Shown here: positions 1 to 7,038 of the stretch, one piece after another
Layout of the letters: the number at the start of each line of letters is the position of its first letter
Numbering within the stretch: position 1 is the stretch's first letter
DNA from: Sediminibacterium sp.
Lineage (GTDB): Bacteria > Bacteroidota > Bacteroidia > Chitinophagales > Chitinophagaceae
NCBI GenBank assembly: GCA_030158535.1
Contig: JAOASV010000210.1
Location: 1-8,036, forward strand
Reading direction: 5' to 3'
DNA: 8,036 nt
Program-made: the position numbers and the translations under genes
The notes under the pieces: model-generated
What the model was told of the DNA's origin: nothing
What the model saw: the letters and a program-made list of their open reading frames with translations, nothing else
Databases searched by the model: none

Positions 1-409
1 CATATTTTTTACAAGAAGCTGCAACGTCAGCTAATAAATCGCCTTTACCATTTTTCCAAGGAATATTTTTTACACTATACCCCGTGGTATTGGTTTGCCA
101 CCAACAAAATCCACCCACGTGTTTGGCAACAAAAATAATTTGTTTAGCACCCCACAATTTTGCGGTTTCACACCAGTCATCTGTGTTAAGCTCAGTAGGA
201 TTTATGCGCGATATATCAAACTTGCCCGTTTCATCATATTCCGATCCAAGCCAAGTGGCTACTCCAAAATGTACAAACATGATTCTTTCCTGTTCATGCC
301 ACTTATACTGCACCGCAGATGGTTTTGCAAGTTGTTTCGTTTGAGAAAAACCAATAGTTGTGAAGGTGATAGTGATTAAAACGAAAAATAATTTAGATAA
401 ATTTTGCAT
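1..409 (-). CDS. GH29-type alpha-L-fucosidase, secreted (N-terminal 136 residues; gene continues beyond the left edge)
   Basis: Predicted exo-hydrolase removing terminal alpha-L-fucose from glycans. The open frame runs from the ATG at 409 to the window edge, giving 136 residues. Residues 1-22 form a Sec signal peptide (hydrophobic LFFVLITITF core, then GFSQ). The catalytic barrel then begins: HFG at 47-49 corresponds to the 'IHWG' motif with the fucose-contacting His, NPTEL at 70-74 and W79 match the 'NPTxxxADEW' region, and AKHVGGFCWW (95-104) plus the YSVKN and GKGDLLADVAASCKKY segments follow in family order. The nucleophile Asp and the acid/base lie outside the window. It starts 29 bases after the GH95 stop on the same strand, so co-transcription is likely. 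One oddity is KHVGGF where GH29 enzymes usually have KHHDGF, so a pocket His is replaced by Val. This suggests a divergent subgroup, and the exact specificity is uncertain. Family assignment is confident; activity is inferred. Confidence 0.85.
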   Translation of the reverse strand, partial: MQNLSKLFFVLITITFTTIGFSQTKQLAKPSAVQYKWHEQERIMFVHFGVATWLGSEYDETGKFDISRINPTELNTDDWCETAKLWGAKQIIFVAKHVGGFCWWQTNTTGYSVKNIPWKNGKGDLLADVAASCKKY

Positions 410-438
410 ATTGTTTATTTGGTGACAGCTTTGCGTAT

Positions 439-2928
439 TTAAAATACTAGTTGCGTATTGGTAGCAACAGTTTGAAGCTTTCCGTTACAATAAATACTAG
501 CTTGTTTTTTTGTATTTGACTTGATGTGCAAACTTGTTACGCGCCCTTTTGTCCATTTCATATCTATCTCATAGTTGCCTCTTGCTTTAAGGCCATTTAC
601 GGTGCCTGTATTCCAAGTTTTTGATATTGCAGGCAACAGCTCTATGTAACCAGTATGTGATTGAACCAGCATTTCAGCAACAGCAGCAGCGCCACCAAAA
701 TTACCATCTATCTGAAAAGGGGGATGTGCATCGAGTAAATTTGGATACGTGCCACCCATGTTGTTATAATTTTCTTTGGTTTCATCGGGCGGAACAAATT
801 TCAAAAGTTCACGGTACATTTTATATGCGTGTTCTCCATCTTTTAACCTAGCCCATAAATTAATGCGCCATCCTTTAGACCAGCCTGTAGTTTCATCCCC
901 TTTAATTTCTAATGTTTTTTTAGCAGCAATAGCAATAGCTGGCGTTTGTGTAAGTGTTACGTGCGTGCCAGGGTAAAGTCCATATAAATGGCTTTGATGT
1001 CTGTGGGTGGGTTCGACATCTTCCCAGTCGTAATACCATTCTTGTAAATTTCCTGCTTTACCCACTTGGTAGGGATACATTTTATCGAGTGCTGCTTTAA
1101 TACTATTTGTAAATGCGGCATCGTTTTTAAGTACTTCCTGTGCGGCAATAACGGCTAAAAATAATTCACGAATCATGGCAAGGTCTGCGGTACCACCATA
1201 TAGTGTGCTTCCCTTAAAACCTGTTGGCGTAACAAAATAATTTTCAGGTGAAGTAGAAGGTGAGGTAATGAGTTTGCCGTTTTTATCCGGAATCATCCAT
1301 GCCAAACAAAATTCGGCGGCACCTCGCATTACTGGGTAGCCTTCTTTTTGTAAGTAGGCTGTGTCTTGTGTAAATAAATAATGTTCCCAGGCGTGAACAG
1401 AGGCCCAAGTGCCACCCATGGGCCAATTGGCCCAACTTGGATCGCCGTCTCCAAAATTACCCACAGGGTTAGACATCGCCCATATATCAGAATTATGATG
1501 CGATACCCATCCTGGCATATTGTAAAATGTTTTTGCAGTAATTTTTCCGGTGGTTGATACGTTTTTTACAAATTGTAAAAACGGCATATGCATTTCAGGT
1601 AAATTGGTATTTTCTGCTAGCCAATAATTTTCTTCTGCATTAATGTTCATGGTATAATTACTCGACCAAGGTGGCTGCAAATATGAATTCCAGATGCCTT
1701 GTAAATTAGCCGGAACGCCTGGTGTTCTAGAACTGCTTATTAATAGGTAGCGACCAAACTGAAAATATAAAGTTTCTAGGTAGGGGTCTGATTCTCCTTT
1801 GGCATAGCGTTGTAATCTTTCATTGGTAGGAAGTTGCGTCGCTGCTGCACCCTCTAATTGCAGCGCAACCCTGTCAAAATAATTTTGATAATCTTTGGTA
1901 TGTCTTTTTTTAATAGCGTCCCAACCTGTTTTTACTGCACTGGTAAGTTGCGCTTTAGCTGTGGCATACTGGTCGCGTCCTTCTGTGGCAGGGTTTTTAT
2001 CAAATCCATTAAAGCTTGTTGCCATCGATACGTAAATTATTGTAGCTGTTGCATTCGATATTTGAATAGTAGAATCGGTGTAGGTTATTTTACCATCGTT
2101 TGTAACCACCTGAATTTGTGTAGAAAAACGTGTTCCTTTTTTAGTATCAAACACCACAGAGTTTTGTTTTTTTCCTAGATAGCTTGGGTCTGCTTTAATG
2201 GGCGCAACACCGCTTACTTCTAAAACATTATTTGATGTTTTAGTGGTGTAGCGAAGTAGTGATTCAAATCCAATGGTATAGCTGAGTCCCCCTTTTTGCT
2301 TGGATTGTAATTTGATGGCAAAAATTTTATCGGGGTGAGAAACTAAGTATTCTCTTTCGATGGTATTGGTTGCCGATTCAGTCTTAACCGTTGCTACCGC
2401 CTCATGTATATCTAGTTCACGGTAGTAGTTGCTAATAAACGGATCGTTATTAAAACTTAATAAAAGCGTTCCGAGTGGTGCATATGACTCCGAAAATTTT
2501 CCTTGTAGTTTTTTTATAAGTGTTTGCGCTTTTTTATAATTGTTTTCTGCCAATGCTTCTCTAACAGCCGGTAAATTTTTATATGCATTGGGGTTCATGT
2601 TGGGGTTTACGGGTTCGCCAGACCAGAGGGTAGCGTCGTTTAAAAATATTTTCTCTTGAGATATGCCACCAAAAACGGTAGCGCCGTGCTGGCCATTACC
2701 AAGTACAAGCGCTTCTTCAAAATATTTGGCCGGGCTATCGTACCATAATTTTAACGGTGCGTTGATGGATGCATTTTGGTTAGCGGCCAGCGAAGCCGCG
2801 ATGTTTGAACCAGTAGCCACTTTATTGGCGCCAGCTTTAGCGCTTTTTTTTGTAGCTGGTTTTTTTTGAGCCAATCCAACAAAACTAGTGGCGATAAATA
2901 ATGCAAATAGTGTAACCCTGCGTATCAT
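439..2928 (-). CDS. GH95 alpha-L-fucosidase, secreted
   Basis: Inverting glycosidase of family GH95, typically cleaving alpha-1,2-linked L-fucose; some members act on alpha-L-galactose. It has 829 residues from the chosen ATG at 2928. A start 18 codons upstream is open, but it would bury the signal peptide behind a polar segment, so MIRRVTLFALF is preferred. Residues 1-21 are a Sec signal ending in GLAQ, then comes a Lys/Ala-rich linker (22-57). The N-terminal beta domain starts at LWYDSPAKYFEEALVLGNG (61-79). The (alpha/alpha)6 catalytic part carries all residues known from Bifidobacterium AfcA: NIN at 428-430 (AfcA N421/N423), Glu562 in TSPSTSPENYF (AfcA E566, general acid), and Asp741 in DAHPPFQIDGNFGG (AfcA D766). 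It is full length, with no extra C-terminal binding or sorting domain. The GH29 gene follows downstream and the CBM9-like gene is divergent, consistent with a fucosylated-glycan locus. It probably acts in the periplasm or outside the cell. Confidence 0.95.
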   Translation of the reverse strand: MIRRVTLFALFIATSFVGLAQKKPATKKSAKAGANKVATGSNIAASLAANQNASINAPLKLWYDSPAKYFEEALVLGNGQHGATVFGGISQEKIFLNDATLWSGEPVNPNMNPNAYKNLPAVREALAENNYKKAQTLIKKLQGKFSESYAPLGTLLLSFNNDPFISNYYRELDIHEAVATVKTESATNTIEREYLVSHPDKIFAIKLQSKQKGGLSYTIGFESLLRYTTKTSNNVLEVSGVAPIKADPSYLGKKQNSVVFDTKKGTRFSTQIQVVTNDGKITYTDSTIQISNATATIIYVSMATSFNGFDKNPATEGRDQYATAKAQLTSAVKTGWDAIKKRHTKDYQNYFDRVALQLEGAAATQLPTNERLQRYAKGESDPYLETLYFQFGRYLLISSSRTPGVPANLQGIWNSYLQPPWSSNYTMNINAEENYWLAENTNLPEMHMPFLQFVKNVSTTGKITAKTFYNMPGWVSHHNSDIWAMSNPVGNFGDGDPSWANWPMGGTWASVHAWEHYLFTQDTAYLQKEGYPVMRGAAEFCLAWMIPDKNGKLITSPSTSPENYFVTPTGFKGSTLYGGTADLAMIRELFLAVIAAQEVLKNDAAFTNSIKAALDKMYPYQVGKAGNLQEWYYDWEDVEPTHRHQSHLYGLYPGTHVTLTQTPAIAIAAKKTLEIKGDETTGWSKGWRINLWARLKDGEHAYKMYRELLKFVPPDETKENYNNMGGTYPNLLDAHPPFQIDGNFGGAAAVAEMLVQSHTGYIELLPAISKTWNTGTVNGLKARGNYEIDMKWTKGRVTSLHIKSNTKKQASIYCNGKLQTVATNTQLVF

Positions 2929-3053
2929 ATTAATAATTAAGCGTTTAGAACTATCCTTAAAAGTAAAAATAAGTTGGCACAATTGCTCAAATAAAAAAGG
3001 GCCATGTTTTGTTATTTTCTTACATTTATTACACCATAAAAAGCTTGCTCATT
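2929..3053. promoter_or_regulatory. Divergent intergenic region between GH95 and CBM9-like genes
   Basis: This 125-base AT-rich gap separates two diverging signal-peptide genes and must hold both promoters. A small perfect inverted repeat, TTAAT-A-ATTAA (2930-2940), abuts the GH95 start codon. On the plus strand TACATTTA (3021-3028) resembles the Bacteroidota -7 element TAnnTTTG, but no TTTG box lies at the expected distance upstream, so the CBM9-like gene promoter is not resolved. Neither start has a clear Shine-Dalgarno sequence, as is common in this phylum. Confidence 0.5.
2958..2991 (-). promoter_or_regulatory. Candidate Bacteroidota-type promoter for the GH95-GH29 transcript
   Basis: Read on the minus strand, TTTG (2991-2988) is followed after 22 bases by TACTTTTA (2965-2958). 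This resembles the Bacteroidota sigma-ABfr pattern of a TTTG box near -33 and TAnnTTTG near -7, with the last G replaced by A and slightly long spacing. It would give a leader of roughly 25 bases before the ATG at 2928. In AT-rich DNA such matches arise by chance, so this is only a candidate. Confidence 0.25.
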
Positions 3054-3773
3054 ATGTACCGGACAAAGTTACAGGCGCTTATTTTCGTCACTTTATTAGG
3101 AGCTGCTACTAGTGCTTTGGCGCATTCAATAAATGTGCAGGATACCCTTCAGGTAAATAAGGTGCTGCCTTTTGAAATTGACGGTGCGGGAACAAATGCT
3201 AGCTGGAATGCTACCAATTGGGTAAATCTAATTCAACTTGATTCAAGCAGTTTACAATACCCTTCAAAATTTAAAATTCTATACGCCGATAGTGGGGTAT
3301 ATGTTTTGTTTTCGGGACTTGATAAAAAAATAACGTCGCCGTATAGAAATGATTTTGAAGATTTGTTTAGAGCCGATGTGTTTGAAGTTTTTTTTCATCC
3401 CGAACCTAGCACGCCTATTTATTTAGAATACGAAATCAACGCTTATAACGCAGAGCTGGTATTGTTAGTGCCAAATTTGAGTAAGAAAACATTTGGATGG
3501 GCACCCTGGAAATATACGGGCAAGAAAAAAGTAGTTAAAAAAGTAAAAGTGCATGAGCAAAACAACGAAATGTACAAATGGACTGCCGAGCTTTACTTTC
3601 CGTTTAAACTATTTATACCCTTACAAAACCTAGATGTCAAAAAAGGAGTTTGCTGGAATGCAAATTTTTATAGACTCGATTATGACGATACAAAAATGGT
3701 TAAATGGGCATGGTCGCCCATTATAAAAAGCTTTCACGAATTTGAAAAGTACGGCGTGATTCAGTTTAACTAA
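3054..3773 (+). CDS. Secreted CBM9-like carbohydrate-binding protein
   Basis: A 239-residue protein consisting of a signal peptide and one CBM9-like (DOMON-fold) domain, with no recognisable catalytic domain. The ATG at 3054 is preferred over one 15 codons upstream because it puts RTKLQALIFVTLLGAATSALA at the N-terminus as a normal Sec signal with an ALA cleavage site. Family features are an N-terminal DGAGTNASWNATNW segment, the beta-strand ILYADSGVYVLFSGLD (75-90), DVFEVFFHP (108-116), YLEYEINAYN (123-132), a WTAELYFPF strand (176-184), WNANFYRLDY (201-210) and the closing FHEFEKYGVIQF (227-238). Such single-domain proteins are frequent in Bacteroidota polysaccharide loci, but their ligands are mostly unknown. 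A basic KKKVVKKVKV patch lies at 157-166. It is transcribed divergently from the fucosidases, so glycan capture or sensing at the cell surface is plausible. It converges with the transporter gene 7 bases away. The fold is confident; binding specificity is unknown. Confidence 0.8.
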   Translation: MYRTKLQALIFVTLLGAATSALAHSINVQDTLQVNKVLPFEIDGAGTNASWNATNWVNLIQLDSSSLQYPSKFKILYADSGVYVLFSGLDKKITSPYRNDFEDLFRADVFEVFFHPEPSTPIYLEYEINAYNAELVLLVPNLSKKTFGWAPWKYTGKKKVVKKVKVHEQNNEMYKWTAELYFPFKLFIPLQNLDVKKGVCWNANFYRLDYDDTKMVKWAWSPIIKSFHEFEKYGVIQFN

Positions 3774-3780
3774 ACGTCCT

Positions 3781-4854
3781 TTAATTTTTTGGTTCTCGCT
3801 TATGCCAGTAGGAAGCTAAAATAGATCCTGTAATATTCATGAAGGGTCCAAATACGGCTGGTGCGAGTCCCATAGTAGCCGCTTTGCCTAATTGTTGCGC
3901 AAGGCCAGAAGCAAGTCCTCCATTTTGCATACCCACTTCGATAGCAATGGTTCTACAATCTTGTTCAGGCATTTTAAATAGTTTGCCGCTCCAATAGCCT
4001 AGTAAATAGCCAGCTGTATTGTGTATGACTACAATACCAATTAGGATAGGTCCGATGGTAAGTAAGTTGTCTCTGCCTGAAGCGGTAATAATGGTGATGA
4101 TTGCAGCAATACCAGCCATTGAAACAACAGGCATAGCACTATCCATCCATTTTAATTTTCCTTTTAAAAATTGATTGAAAATAAGTCCAGCACCAATTGG
4201 GAGTAAAATCATTTTATTAATATCCCACATCATTTTAGTAACATCTATTTCAACCAATTCGCCAGCAAAAAATTTCATGAGTAAGGGAGTGACAAATGGC
4301 GCAATCAAGGTTGTAATTGAAGTAATGGTAATAGATAAGGCAAGGTTTGCTTTGGCTAAATAAGACATTACATTGGAAGCAAGCCCACTTGGTGAGCATC
4401 CAATTAAAATAACGCCAGCCGCAATTTCGGGCGGTAAATTAGAGATAGAGGCCAGTAAAAAACCTAGTGTTGGCATAATTGCAAACTGACTTACTACGCC
4501 TATAATAACACCTTTTGGTGTTTTTACTACTAGTGCAAAATCTTTCATGCTCATAGAGGTGCCCATGCCAAACATTATCAACTGGATAAGCGGAACTATC
4601 AGCCCTGTTAGTTTGTATTCACCCCATACCGTAAATAATTGTGGTTGAGATAATGAAAGGGATACTGCCGAAAAAATCACGAGTGTAAAACTAAATCCTT
4701 TGTAGTTGTTGGTATATTTTACGGCAATACTTAATAGTAAAAATGCAGCAGCTACGCTAAAACCTACATACTGGGTAAGGCCCATAGCATATAGTATGCC
4801 CGATGTAACAAACAAGAGGACCGAAGTATACAAAAGTGTTTTATACGAATTCAT
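3781..4854 (-). CDS. BASS-family (bile acid:sodium symporter-like) transporter
   Basis: Inner-membrane secondary carrier of the BASS/SBF family. Members import organic anions such as bile acids, pyruvate or other 2-oxo acids with sodium. It has 357 residues and is hydrophobic throughout. The core begins around residue 84 with LIVPLIQLIMFGMGTSM. The two diagnostic crossing-helix segments are present: GCSPSGLASNVMSYLAKAN (152-170) and EVGMQNGGLASG (306-317). EVGMQ (306-310) matches the sodium-site stretch E260-V261-G-M263-Q264 of the bacterial ASBT structure, and SN at 160-161 matches its S114-N115. The sodium sites therefore look intact. About 45 residues precede the usual N-terminus and hold two extra hydrophobic segments (5-25 and 29-47). 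It is the last gene of the operon, 22 bases after the RraA-like gene. The context suggests uptake of a carboxylate made by the upstream enzymes; bile acid is unlikely to be the substrate. Confidence 0.9.
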   Translation of the reverse strand: MNSYKTLLYTSVLLFVTSGILYAMGLTQYVGFSVAAAFLLLSIAVKYTNNYKGFSFTLVIFSAVSLSLSQPQLFTVWGEYKLTGLIVPLIQLIMFGMGTSMSMKDFALVVKTPKGVIIGVVSQFAIMPTLGFLLASISNLPPEIAAGVILIGCSPSGLASNVMSYLAKANLALSITITSITTLIAPFVTPLLMKFFAGELVEIDVTKMMWDINKMILLPIGAGLIFNQFLKGKLKWMDSAMPVVSMAGIAAIITIITASGRDNLLTIGPILIGIVVIHNTAGYLLGYWSGKLFKMPEQDCRTIAIEVGMQNGGLASGLAQQLGKAATMGLAPAVFGPFMNITGSILASYWHKREPKN

Positions 4855-4876
4855 TGGTACGGCTTTTAATCAATAA

Positions 4877-5794
4877 TTACCAGGTTCTTTTTTCTAAAAA
4901 TTTTTCGAGAGATGCTTTTGTAATTTGAGGTTCGCTTGGATGTTTTTCTATCCAAGATAAAAATGCTGTTTTTATAGTTTCACTCCACTGGCTATCAATT
5001 TGACCAGCAGTAAAAGTGCCAGCCTTTAAAACGTCTTTTGAAAAACGGTCTCTAACCGCAATAAACTCGGCGGTAGCAATTACTTTTTCTGCCATGTGCG
5101 CAGGAATAAATAAAACACCTTCTCTTTCTGATAAAACCAAATCGCCAGGCATTACAACAGCAGCGCCAATTCTGATAGGGCTATTAAGTCCAATGAGTAC
5201 TACTTCTTCTAAAAAAGAAGGATGAAAATCTCTAACGTAAGCGTTAAAGCCACTGATTTGAGCAAGACCAGATAAGTCTCTGGCAGCGCCATCAAAAATG
5301 ACACCATTGCCTGTTTTATTAAAGATAGACGCGCCTAAATTGTCGCCAATTAATGTGCCTTGTGCAATTTTACCAAATGCTTCGGCTACATACACGTCTC
5401 CTTTTTGCAATACTTGAATGGGCCATGCATTGGTATTGCCGGTGCGTCCCTCTGCCTTGCCTCTTTCTTTAATAAGTGCTTCAATATCGGGTCTTGAAGG
5501 GCTATAACGAGCTGTTACAACTCTTCCTACAACCGGAACATTATCATGTACCATTTTCCAGTTGCCTTCAAATTGATTTTTATAACCTTCATTGTAAAGT
5601 ACTTGCCATGCTTCTTCGATACCAATTTTTTTGGCTCTAGCAATAAGGGCATCACTTATTTTAGGTCTGCCATCTTCAAATCTTTCACCTTTCCACTGGC
5701 TGGTAAGGTATATAAGTTCTGAACTAGGAAATTGTTGTGCATTCGAGAAAATACAACACGCTATAAGAAATGCGCTTAGCCCTAATTTTTTCAT
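4877..5794 (-). CDS. Secreted RraA-like (HMG/CHA aldolase-fold) protein
   Basis: A 305-residue protein with the RraA/4-hydroxy-4-methyl-2-oxoglutarate aldolase fold in its middle part (about 85-245). Seen in sequence: a signal peptide (MKKLGLSAFLIACCIFSNA, cleavage near 19-20; LIAC at 10-13 could alternatively be a lipobox), KGDVYVAEAFG (131-141), IGDNLGASIF (149-158), VIFDGAARDL (165-174) with the family Arg172-Asp173 pair that binds substrate and metal in the aldolases, and MPGDLVLSEREGVLFIPAHM (215-234). It is longer than the usual 160-230 residues, with about 65 residues added before and 60 after the core. The acidic residue normally found just after RD in aldolases is absent (LSG follows). 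Hence it may be an aldolase or decarboxylase acting on a 2-oxo acid, or a non-enzymatic relative. The RNase-E-regulator role of E. coli RraA is improbable for an exported protein. It starts 5 bases after the PLP enzyme stop, so translation is probably coupled. Confidence 0.85.
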   Translation of the reverse strand: MKKLGLSAFLIACCIFSNAQQFPSSELIYLTSQWKGERFEDGRPKISDALIARAKKIGIEEAWQVLYNEGYKNQFEGNWKMVHDNVPVVGRVVTARYSPSRPDIEALIKERGKAEGRTGNTNAWPIQVLQKGDVYVAEAFGKIAQGTLIGDNLGASIFNKTGNGVIFDGAARDLSGLAQISGFNAYVRDFHPSFLEEVVLIGLNSPIRIGAAVVMPGDLVLSEREGVLFIPAHMAEKVIATAEFIAVRDRFSKDVLKAGTFTAGQIDSQWSETIKTAFLSWIEKHPSEPQITKASLEKFLEKRTW

Positions 5795-5799
5795 ACATA

Positions 5800-7023
5800 T
5801 TATTTTACAGCAGCTTCTAAAACTTCTTTTAAACGTTTAGCAACAATTACATCTTCGCCTTCTTGTAAAGACCAGGCCGTCATGCCAATATTGTCTTTAC
5901 CGCCCACCGATTCGATAGATGGCGATCCGTTACGAAGGTCTAGGCGTAACTGCTCGCCGGTTTTACCAATTTTGCTATAATCAAAACTGATGTTTAACGT
6001 AGGGGTTACGTTGCCAAGTACTGGCGTAGAAATTTTTGTGGTAATACCCGGAACCGAATCTGCGGCTGCTTGTATTTTTTTAATTCTTTCTAAGAAAACA
6101 AGGGCTTCTGCGTCGTGGTCAATTTTTACAAACTCTTCTACGGCAACCATCATGCCTAAAATTTCTTCTTTGTTTACTTTCATACCTCTACCAATGGTTT
6201 CACCACGCGGTGGCATTGATAATCTTGCGGCTTTAATCAAATCTTTTTTACCCATTAGTAAACCGGCACTTTGAGGGCCACGTAATGCCTTACCGCCAGA
6301 AATGGCAACAAAATCAAAGCCCATTTCATTAAAGCGCCATAAGTTACTTACTGGTGGCACATCGGCAGCGATATCTATAGTGGTAGGGATGCCATATTTT
6401 TTTCCAATAGCTACCCACTCTTCGTGCTGAATTTGTCCTTTATCCGATTGCACATGTAAAAAGTGCATGGCTGCTGTGTTAGGATTGATGGCTTTAATTA
6501 ACTCCTCTACAGTTTCTACCATTACAATTTTAACACCCGTATTGGTTAAGGCTTGGTTGTATCCAATGGCGTGTGATTTTTGGCAAATCACTTCTGTTTT
6601 CATGCCCGTGCCTTCGAGTTTTGGAAGTTGCTTTACTTTAACAGGATCCATACCTGTTAAAATACCTGCCATGCCAAGTGTGAGTGCCGCAAATGCACCA
6701 CTGGTTACAACAACCGCTTCGGCTCTTGTAATTTGAGCGAGTCTTTCACCTACTTTATCTTGTAAATCATCAAGCATGCAAAATTTATGCGACGCCTGTC
6801 TAATGGCCTCCACAGTTGCAGGGCGCATAAGGGTTGCTGTCATAGCGGTATAGGTACCAGCAGCATTAATAAATGTGCGCACACCTAGTTCACTAAATAA
6901 GTCGCGTTTTTTAGCAACTTCGATTGGTGTAGATTTTGGTGCGGCATTGGCTAAGCCACTTGCAATGGCACCACCAGCTAGCGGTGAAATTGAAATATAT
7001 TTAATGAGGTCTCTACGTTTCAT
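5800..7023 (-). CDS. Tat-exported SelA/DgaE-like PLP-dependent enzyme
   Basis: A 407-residue fold-type I PLP enzyme of the SelA / D-glucosaminate-6-phosphate ammonia-lyase (DgaE) group. Known relatives remove ammonia or transfer selenium on Ser-tRNA; the substrate here is unknown. PLP-site features are visible: VVVTSGAFAAL (104-114) for the cofactor phosphate, TIDIAAD (215-221) with Asp217 for the pyridine nitrogen, and Lys245 in AISGGKALRGPQSAGLLMG (240-258) as the Schiff-base lysine. The N-terminus MKRRDLIKYISISPLAGGAI matches the Tat consensus (RRDLIK for RRx-hydrophobic-hydrophobic-K), with a weakly hydrophobic Ala/Gly-rich core and a likely cut after ANA near residue 27. The first conserved residues appear only at about 40, so the leader is additional to the fold. 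It sits 15 bases after the RidA gene and 5 before the RraA-like gene. This fits deamination giving an enamine, Rid hydrolysis to a 2-oxo acid, then further cleavage. True selenocysteine synthase is unlikely given the export signal and context. Confidence 0.88.
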   Translation of the reverse strand: MKRRDLIKYISISPLAGGAIASGLANAAPKSTPIEVAKKRDLFSELGVRTFINAAGTYTAMTATLMRPATVEAIRQASHKFCMLDDLQDKVGERLAQITRAEAVVVTSGAFAALTLGMAGILTGMDPVKVKQLPKLEGTGMKTEVICQKSHAIGYNQALTNTGVKIVMVETVEELIKAINPNTAAMHFLHVQSDKGQIQHEEWVAIGKKYGIPTTIDIAADVPPVSNLWRFNEMGFDFVAISGGKALRGPQSAGLLMGKKDLIKAARLSMPPRGETIGRGMKVNKEEILGMMVAVEEFVKIDHDAEALVFLERIKKIQAAADSVPGITTKISTPVLGNVTPTLNISFDYSKIGKTGEQLRLDLRNGSPSIESVGGKDNIGMTAWSLQEGEDVIVAKRLKEVLEAAVK

Positions 7024-7038
7024 AGTTTTTGTTTTTTA

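Noticed and set aside
84..379. Two overlapping plus-strand open frames of 86 and 94 codons
   Set aside because: They lie antisense to the GH29 fucosidase, whose frame has a signal peptide and family motifs; the plus-strand translations show no domain-like sequence.
1858..2178. Plus-strand open frame of 106 codons, Cys-rich
   Set aside because: It is antisense inside the conserved GH95 gene and its Cys richness is a by-product of reverse-reading the coding frame.
2929..2982. Upstream ATG extending the GH95 protein by 18 residues
   Set aside because: It would place a polar segment in front of a clear signal peptide and overlap the candidate promoter.
3009..3053. Upstream ATG extending the CBM9-like protein by 15 residues
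   Set aside because: The downstream ATG gives a regular signal peptide with basic n-region and ALA cleavage site; the extension only lengthens the hydrophobic part.
3764..3775. GTTTA-AC-TAAAC inverted repeat between the convergent genes as a bidirectional terminator
   Set aside because: The stem is 5 AU-rich pairs with a 2-base loop, too weak to call although T-rich sequence follows.
4877..5794. Label 'regulator of RNase E activity' for the RraA-like gene
   Set aside because: The protein has an export signal and sits in a metabolic operon, so a cytoplasmic RNase E role is not supported.
5800..7023. Selenocysteine synthase (SelA) proper
   Set aside because: Shorter than SelA, exported by a Tat-like leader, and no selB or tRNA-Sec is nearby; only the fold is shared.
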